64,000 bases of DNA from Entophlyctis helioformis (lineage: Eukaryota; Chytridiomycota; Chytridiomycetes; Chytridiales; Chytriomycetaceae), in contig JAHLKH010000018.1 in assembly GCA_025526915.1 (NCBI GenBank), positions 142,857 through 206,856 of the forward strand, read 5' to 3'. Of the stretch, positions 58,160 through 64,000 are shown in pieces. The position numbers were made by a program, and so were the translations under genes. How positions within the stretch are numbered: position 1 is the stretch's first letter; each line of letters opens with the position of its first letter. The notes under the pieces are model-generated. The model searched no databases. It saw nothing but the letters and a program-made list of their open reading frames with translations, and had not been told where the DNA came from.

Positions 58160-59546
58160 TCACGCAATGACTTGCCTCTGCCCTTGCACATCGCCAGATT
58201 GACCGTTGTTGCTGCTTGGGGCTTTGAACTGGCTGGCAATGTTTCCCGACTCGTCGTGGTACACGAAAACGGAGAAGGCGTTGAGGAACGACTTGACGAG
58301 GTCCTCGCCTCCGATCGCCAACAACTCGTCAGAGTAGGCGGCCCTGACGTCCTTCTTGAAGTCACTGGCAATCTTGGGGGTGTGGAGCAGGGCACAGAAC
58401 TCCTCCGGCGTGATATTCCTCTTGTGCGCCGCCTCCTCGACGTACCTGTTGACGGTGTTGACGGCGGTGCGCAGACCTGCAAGACGATGTGAGTAGCAAC
58501 ACGTGTTAGTCAACACCACAGTTTGGACGACAATACAGAGCATCAAGACAGGCATTGCACGCACCACGCCCGTAGCAATCGAAATAGTCACTCTTGCTCA
58601 ACGCAACCACAAGCTGGCAAGCTCCAGGGAATTCGTATACTCCGAGGGCAGACGCAAGAGATACGATGCCTGAATGGTTGAAAGACCGCAGGTTGGTGGC
58701 CTCCGCGTTCCGCGTGGACATCATGATGACAGGACAACGTCCAGCACAGTGTGCCACGAGATCAGAGTCGTTACAAATGACGGCAATGGGAATGTTGCTG
58801 CTGCAAGACAAAGACTGTTAGCCGTCAATCGAAACAGACAGTTGCCATGGCGATCTATACCTTGGCTTGCTTGCATGGTAGGCTACATGGCGGGCAATGC
58901 AAACGTCCGCTTCGTGCTTGCACCAGCATACTGCACGCCGCGGCTCAGAACTGAAGATCTCTGCGATCGCCTCGTAAATCAGCTGCTTGTCATTGTGCGT
59001 GAGCGTGAACGAGAGCAGCAGCGCACGCTTCTCTTTCCTGGATCATTGGCTGAGAGTTAGAATCGCCTTGATGCGGCAGGACAAAGTGGACATACTTGGA
59101 TAAGCGCTTGTATCTCTTGCGTTTGCGGCGTCTGCGAATACACCGTAGAACTGTGCCCACCGCATTCAGGACCTTGATCGCACGGCCCTTGTGGACAATC
59201 TTAATCCCAGAGTCGCCAAGCCTGCCGTCAACGTGGAACATGTAGGAGTACTCGGGGCCAAACTTGTCCGTGAACGAGCTGAGTACCGGCTTGAGGATCG
59301 GTATCCACTCGGCCTTTGACAATGGGTGATCGGACCCTCCTCTCCTGAAGTGCGGAAAACACACACTCATCACATCACAAGGAAAGCGCCGCAGTGGCTG
59401 GGTGTGGCCGTGTTGGTGTCGCTTGGATCTTGTGACAGTCGTGCGCTGCCAAGCACAAGCTTTGACACCAAGGACCAGGGCACGTCCTTGTGTACGCTGC
59501 CGCCGCCATTCTCCACCACGCATGAAACAACCGCAGGGACCCCCAT
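58160..59546 (-). CDS. FEN1/XPG-family (PIN-like) nuclease
   Basis: Structure-specific nuclease fold. The probable start at 59546 gives MGVPAVVSCVVENGG; Met-Gly at position 1-2 is typical of the family. Spliced exons then show YSYMFHVDGRLGDSGIKIVH (Asp of the FEN1 VFDG motif) and a basic arch-like segment, CIRRRRKRKRYKRLSK. Next is WCKHEADVCIARHV (the EAEA-equivalent acids, near 58900), then IAVICNDSDLVAHC (the ED-x-D pair, near 58765) and ALSKSDYFDCYGRGLRTAVN. That last motif is the GCDY Asp followed by a helix-two-turn-helix. The first metal-binding Asp (FEN1 D34) was not located; it may be in a mis-joined exon or lost. A stop lies at 58160, but a splice to the following exons (WQERNPDSD) is also possible, which would fuse this nuclease to the Fanzor. 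A long TG array lies just upstream. Confidence 0.72.
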
Positions 59547-59623
59547 GTCGTGCTCGCGTGTGCGCGGTTGTGCGTGTGCGTGGTTGTGCGTGTGCGTGGT
59601 TGTGCGTGCGTGATTGTGCGAGC

Positions 59624-59626
<3 letters not shown>

Positions 59627-59670
<44 letters not shown>

Positions 59671-59676
59671 TGTGCG
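59627..59676. repeat. TG/CA microsatellite upstream of the FEN1-like gene
   Basis: About 24 TG units with minor interruptions, preceded by TGTGCGTGG repeats (59560-59626). It lies 80 bp upstream of the proposed start codon. The interval 59677-60100 shows no convincing coding sequence. Confidence 0.85.
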
Positions 59677-60132
59677 TGTATGGGGTTGCGTTATGGATGG
59701 GCAAGGGTGTGCTGAAGAGGGCAATGAGCACAGGGAGTCTCGTCAAAAATGTATCAGTGTATGTGGATGGTCGAGCAACCACAGACGGGCCAACCGCTCT
59801 CTTTATGACAAACACAGCGGCCGTGTTGTTGCGACTGCCACAGATGATCACATCTGTGTGTCGGAGATTTGCAGTGATTGATTCATGATCAGTGGCGCGT
59901 CACAAAAACGCGACCCAGGCACATGAACGCGTTGATCTGGAGTGTTGATTGCAAAAGATCACCATGCCTCATCCTCCACAAGCACAGTCGTGGATGGCAA
60001 GCTGGCCTCGGCGGTGAGTCTGGCACGAGGCGTGTGCTCTTGTCGATGAGCATGCGCAGCTGGCTTGCCCTGATATCTGATCAGTTGACACCAAACTCAA
60101 CTTGAATATTCATGGATACACAGTCACTCTGA

Positions 60133-60700
60133 TCAGTGAACAGACGGCGTTGATGCAGCCCATCTTGGAGGTGGTGGCTTGATGGCCACTGGGCGGCACA
60201 CCAAGAGCTCTCCTTCCTGTGGCAGGCTCAACTGGCGCCTCTTTGCATCCAGCCGGCACTCTTCTGCGTGCTGCAGAGACAACCGCGCCATAGCAGACCT
60301 GGATGCCTTGGTTGAATGAGCAACCAAAGGCTTGCTTGATGCTCAACGGGGTTTGGGTGTTGGCATGGTAGCCACAGCACTGGTTGCCCATCCAGCCTTG
60401 TTCATAGGGTCCATGCCGCAGTTGGAATCACCAAGTGCGCATGGAATTGCTAGATCTCATCCGTGTGAATACCTCCAGCCTGATGCCCAGCCCTCCTTTG
60501 TGCTCTGAGCAGTGCTGAGATGCGCCATATCGCTATCTGGCTCCTTGGAACAGAGTTGCCAACCAGCGCCGTGACAATCCTCCAATCTTTGACCGAGTAG
60601 TCATCCCAGATCTCACAAATGTGTCGCACTTTCTTGTGATGATGGTGCAAGGCGAGTTTCTCCTTGGGCCAGTGTCTTCATTGCCGACTTTGGATGCTGT
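60133..60700 (-). other. Possible minus-strand exons of an unidentified DNA-binding-like protein
   Basis: Two stretches have protein-like composition. The exon near 60480-60690 reads HWPKEKLALHHHHKKVRHIC then SVKDWRIVTALVGNSVPRSQ, vaguely Myb/SANT-like (W...L...W..I...). The exon ending in a stop at 60133 reads MARLSLQHAEECRLDAKRRQ. The opposite strand over 60520-60720 also yields a plausible peptide (SHFLVMMVQGEFLLGP), so the coding strand is not settled and no gene model is offered. Confidence 0.3.
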
Positions 60701-60983
60701 TGACTTCAGTCGCCAGCAGGTCTGAGACGACTTGTTCTTTGCAGCCTGCAGTCGATCAGCCCTTTGTTGTTGACCGAGACTGTGCATGCTGCTCGTCATT
60801 GCATTCGCGGGCATGCTGACAAGCCAGGTGGGCGTGGCTGTTGGCTGTGGATGACGGGGTGCGACGGCATCGTGCCTTGAATGCAAGACTTGCTGGTCAT
60901 CTGCGCTGCTGGCTGTTGCAAAGACACTCGTCGCTGCGACCTTGCTGTGTACACAAAGGCAGCCAGGACAGAGGTTGACATGA

Positions 60984-61571
60984 GTGAGCAGAATTGCTGC
61001 AGGCATTCTGTGTGTATCGCCTCGACAGTTCTCAAAGTCAGACCAATCCAAGCGCGATGCCTTACAGCAGCTCGATGATACGTGGCAGCTCAACGATACG
61101 CCGAGTGATCCATCCATGACCTCGTTGGTGAGCTCGCCTGCCTCTTGTGCGATGGCTGTCAACAGTTGCGACTCTGTTGACACTGTGTGCCTTGACAATC
61201 TCGACGACGACAAGGACCTTGCGGACGAGCCTGGACAGCCAACCGTTGCTGTAGCTGCCACGCCAACAGCCAGCCGCCAAAGAGCGACAAGCAAGCGGAA
61301 GAGAGCAGCAGCAGCAGATGCCAGTGCGTCTGTGTTGGCTGTGACGTCGCCCGTTCGGACATTGCAGCAGGCAGCCCCAGCAGCACACACAAGTGCGCCG
61401 ACTGGACGCAGAAGGCCAACAGCTGCAACAGGCAATGACAGGAAAGTTCTTCGTGACACTACCAACACGCAACCAACTGCTGCCCCTGGGACGGGCTCAG
61501 CAGTCCACAAGCAAGCGCCAAAGCGACCACGACTTGAGAAGGCATCGGCTGCATGCCGCTCAAAGTGACTG
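60984..61571 (+). CDS. Hypothetical nuclear-type protein, probably a 3' exon
   Basis: An open frame to a stop near 61571 with hydrophilic, low-complexity character. It carries acidic LDNLDDDKDLADEPG, then basic ATSKRKRAAAAD and KQAPKRPRLEK, which look like nuclear-localisation signals, and ends ACRSK. A likely exon start is at FSKSDQSKRDALQQLDD after a CGACAG acceptor (about 61028). No start codon or upstream exon was convincingly joined. It has no recognised domain. It lies between the accessory island and URC4, in the opposite orientation to both. Just 3' (61590-61670) is an AT-rich stretch with repeated AAATTGGA motifs. Confidence 0.45.
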
Positions 61572-61737
61572 GGGAATTCCGGACAAGAATATGAAATTGG
61601 ATTCAAAAAGATTGGAAATTGGACGCCAAATTGAACAAAATTCGAGGCAAACCAGCCGACCAATCAGGTGCCGGCACAGGTTGCTCTATGGGGAAACACA
61701 GAATTGCCTGCCCCTCAACTCAGATCCATCCGTTCAT

Positions 61738-63348
61738 TCAGAACAGCGTGCCGTCGCTGAGCACGTCAATGGGCGGCCCGCACGTCGCTGGCCGCAGCTT
61801 GGCAGCCATCTCGCGGCCAGCCTTCCACGTCCCTGCACGCTCAGCCACGTTAGTTGGTCAGCCAATCCATGCATCGATCGACCCATCCATGCATGCAGTC
61901 ACATCTGGCTCACCAGCTTCAAGAACCTTGGCAAGCGGCAGCTCCTGCACGCTCATGCCGAGCCGCTCGCGAACCATGTCGGCAACGCGGTCGAGCAGCG
62001 CAACCGTGAGCCCGCGCCACTCGACCACCACGTCGTCGTAGGCCGCAAACTTGGGCACCGTGTCGCCCAGCGCGTTGGACGCCGTGCCGCGCTCAACGTC
62101 TGCTGCCCGCAGCACAAGGACGCCGGCATCGACAAACAGACCGCCGTTGCGGTACTCGGCGAGGCCGGTGAGCGCATCGACACCCGAGACGGTGATGCCG
62201 GCAAGCGTGAGCGGCTCAATCAGCGAGTACGTGAGCCACTGCGACAGCTTGTGGAACGGCAGGAGCCCCAGCGCATCGGCCTGCTGGGCAGCCTCGACGT
62301 GTGACGCGGGCGAGTCAGGAGCGACATGGTGCACCAGCCGTGCTGCAGTGTCTTTTTCTGCTGATGGCGCGACAGACTTGGCTGCTGCTGATGATGATGA
62401 TGTTGATGATGTTGCTGGATGGGCAAGAGCCGTGCATGGCCACACATCGCCCAGCGACACGCCGTGGAGAGCCGTGCGTGACGGCGGCCAGATGCCGGCA
62501 AAGCCGCGAATGACCACGTCCCACAGCGCGTCAATGTGCACCACAGGCAGCCCGTCAGCACTCTGTGTCGTGGACGGGTGGGCCAGCAGAAAGTCGAGCA
62601 GGTTTCCGGGCCGCGCGGGAGCGGCAGCGCCACTGCCGGCCGCGCCGCCAAAGTAGACGGGATGGGCAGCACACACGTCGCCGAGCCGCTGCAGCAGCTG
62701 GCAGCGGCCCTCGACGCCGACGAGCGGGTTGGTGTCCGAGACCTGCAGCGCCGAGCGCAGCTTGTCGGGCGTGAGGGCACGCAGCCCGTCGGCGTCGACA
62801 CGGTGCGGCAGGCCAGCAGCCGCGGCCGACGAGAAGCCGCCGGCGACAAACCAATCAAACGACGCGACGCCGAGGCCCTCTGAGCGCGAGTAGAACGAGC
62901 CGGGCGGCAGGTGCTCAGCTGCGGGGCGGTACTTCCACTGGGCACCTGCGCCGGCATCCAGCAGCACCGACACGACAAACAGGTCGAGCAGGCGGCGCAC
63001 GGTCTCGAGGGTGTCGACGCCTGCGGCCTTCCACGCGGCGACCAGGGGCGAGATGCGGTCGATGGGCGGCAGCTTGGGTGCCGGTGCGGTGGACGGCGCG
63101 ACGGGAGCGGCCTCGAAGTGGCGCCAGCGAGAGTGCGGCGGGATGGCGGCGGGCGAGGCGTAGTCGCGGGCAATGAGGGCGAGCAGCGAGTCTGCGACGG
63201 CGGGCAGCCTGGCGAGCACCACGTCAAAGTGGGCGAGGGCCGACGGCGGGGCGGCCAGCAGCGCGTGGCAGCGCGAGCGGATGGCGGGCAGCGACTGCAG
63301 GTAGCGCACGACGGGCGGGCGGGGGTCGGCGGGGGCAGCGCCGTTCAT
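61738..63348 (-). CDS. URC4: URC4-like (DUF1688) uracil catabolism protein
   Basis: Member of the DUF1688 family, which includes URC4 of the uracil-degradation pathway; its biochemical step is not settled. Two exons (intron 61833-61913, 81 nt) from 63348 (MNGAAPADPRPPV). The family pattern is complete: YLQSLPAIRSRC, IPPHSRWRHFEA, VVSVLLDAGAGAQWKY, FYSRSEGLGVASFDWF, NPLVGVEGRCQLLQRLG, ARPGNLLDFL, PFHKLSQWLTYSLIEPL, TGLAEYRNGGLFVDAGVL, VVEWRGLTVALLD and, across the intron, LEAGTWKAGREMAAKLRP ending SDGTLF. Full length is about 509 residues. It has a Ser/Ala-rich insert near 62350-62440. It is divergent from a GMC oxidoreductase and about 22 kb from URC1 and UPRT. Confidence 0.95.
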
Positions 63349-63709
63349 GTGTGTGTGATAGTCGTGGGGGTTGTGGTTGTTGTCGTGGTTGTTGTTGTTG
63401 TTGTTGTTGTAGCTGTTGTTGTTGTTGTTGTGGTTGTAGTTGTCGTCGTGCCTTGTCCAAGTGTCCAGATCTGTTAGTCAAGAACAAGCTTTTGGCTTGC
63501 CAAGCGACGAAACGCAGACGGGGGCGGAGTTTGCAGACTGCGAGTCACTGCGAGTCACTTCACGAGCGAGTCACTTCACGAGCGAGTCAGTGCAAAGGAC
63601 ACGGGCCTTTTGTTCGGCAGCGAGTCGCGTGATCTGGCTGGCTGGCTGGACGATAAAGTGGCACTCCTTGCGCCTTGCCCGGCAACTCATCCTCTTCTCC
63701 ATTGTCGCC
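63349..63709. promoter_or_regulatory. Divergent promoter region of URC4 and the GMC oxidoreductase
   Basis: 361 bp between divergent starts. It contains a GTT trinucleotide microsatellite (about 63372-63440) adjacent to URC4 and AGCGAGTCACTTCACG tandem repeats (about 63540-63590). No TATA box was seen. Confidence 0.5.
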
Positions 63710-64000
63710 ATGTCCAAGACGCACGCGCTGCACAACCACACGTTTGACTGTGCGTGTGTCTGAGTGACAGTCTGTCTGTCTGTGTCTGTCTGTCTGAGTC
63801 TGTCTATATGTCTGAGTGACACTCACTCTGCCACTCTCGCCCACTGCCGCTGCCACTCGCCGCTGCCAGACATTGTCGTCGGCGCTGGCTCTGCCGGCTG
63901 TGCCGTCGCCAACCGCCTGGCCACCCGCGATCCCGATGCGTCCGTGCTGCTGCTCGAGACCGGCGACCACTCGACCCACTCGCTGACCGTGAGTCGCTTT
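63710..64000 (+). CDS. GMC oxidoreductase (FAD-dependent), 5' end only
   Basis: It starts at 63710 (MSKTHALHNHTFD). An intron of about 115 nt with TCTG repeats precedes the ADP-binding fold YIVVGAGSAGCAVANRL, followed by DASVLLLETGDHSTHS, the classic N-terminus of choline dehydrogenase / aryl-alcohol / glucose oxidase-type flavoenzymes. A second donor (GTGAGT) follows at about 63989, then the window ends. The substrate cannot be told from this fragment. The absence of a signal peptide argues for an intracellular member. Confidence 0.85.

Noticed and set aside
59560..59680. CRISPR-like array
   Set aside because: The repeats are short TG/TGTGCG units without regular spacers: a microsatellite. 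No CRISPR array or cas gene occurs in the window.
60533..61663. 376-codon minus-strand frame
   Set aside because: Its upstream part is Cys/Val-rich and antisense to a hydrophilic plus-strand exon with nuclear-signal-like motifs. Only its last part could be coding, and that is treated as uncertain.
61858..61913. Unspliced URC4 C-terminus
   Set aside because: A short intron with a GTGAGC donor is present. Splicing gives the conserved TWKAGRE...SDGTLF ending, so the read-through end is artefactual.

Overview
This window is nuclear DNA from a fungus. The evidence is spliceosomal introns (GTGCGT/GTGAGT/GTAAGT donors, mostly 60-200 nt), a Zn2Cys6 transcription factor, two chitin synthases with myosin-like heads, the fungal uracil-catabolism genes URC1 and URC4, and a GC-rich genome with many TG/CA microsatellites. 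The lineage cannot be fixed from sequence alone. An early-diverging (chytrid-like) fungus fits the Fanzor and the overall gene style, but that is inference.

Layout. 1-5.9 kb: 3'-truncated class V-type chitin synthase (-). 6.6-9.7 kb: Zn2Cys6 regulator (+). 10.0-10.5 kb: small secreted protein (+). 10.7-15.5 kb: NACHT/WD40 STAND protein with a possible C-terminal membrane anchor (-). 15.7-20.1 kb: two tandem secreted type-B carboxylesterases, the second frame-broken (+). 20.4-27.8 kb: a second myosin-head chitin synthase with an intact catalytic half and a frame-broken linker (+). 28-35.6 kb: surface and secreted proteins, a multi-pass membrane protein and tRNA-Trp. 36.2-39.5 kb: divergent pair uracil phosphoribosyltransferase / URC1. 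39.9-48 kb: housekeeping genes (CCT3, RPS24, methylmalonate-semialdehyde dehydrogenase, TMEM135-like protein). 48.0-61.7 kb: an accessory island. 61.7-64 kb: URC4 (-) and the start of a GMC oxidoreductase (+).

The island is the most interesting part. On the minus strand it holds a FEN1/XPG-type (PIN-superfamily) nuclease at its 5' end and, downstream, a long multi-exon gene ending in a Fanzor core: RuvC-I Asp, an NENLTS...CPQC zinc ribbon, and a HRDVLGATNI RuvC-III motif. Fanzors are eukaryotic relatives of TnpB, the family of RNA-guided nucleases. The Fanzor reading frame is split by a 3,914-bp Ty1/copia element with apparently identical 462-bp LTRs and an intact 5-bp target duplication (AATCT). 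Conceptually removing the element and one duplication leaves the exon in frame, so this is a recent knock-out of a previously continuous gene. The copia copy has Gag, protease and integrase in one frame but lacks essentially all of reverse transcriptase.

How genes work together: UPRT, URC1 and URC4 belong to the URC route of uracil degradation, and all three lie within 27 kb, two of them divergently sharing a 127-bp promoter. The chitin synthases, the secreted esterases and the GPI-like or membrane proteins belong to the cell wall and surface. Several genes (esterase 2, chitin synthase 2, URC1) need single-base frame corrections. Real decay and uncorrected assembly indels cannot be told apart here.
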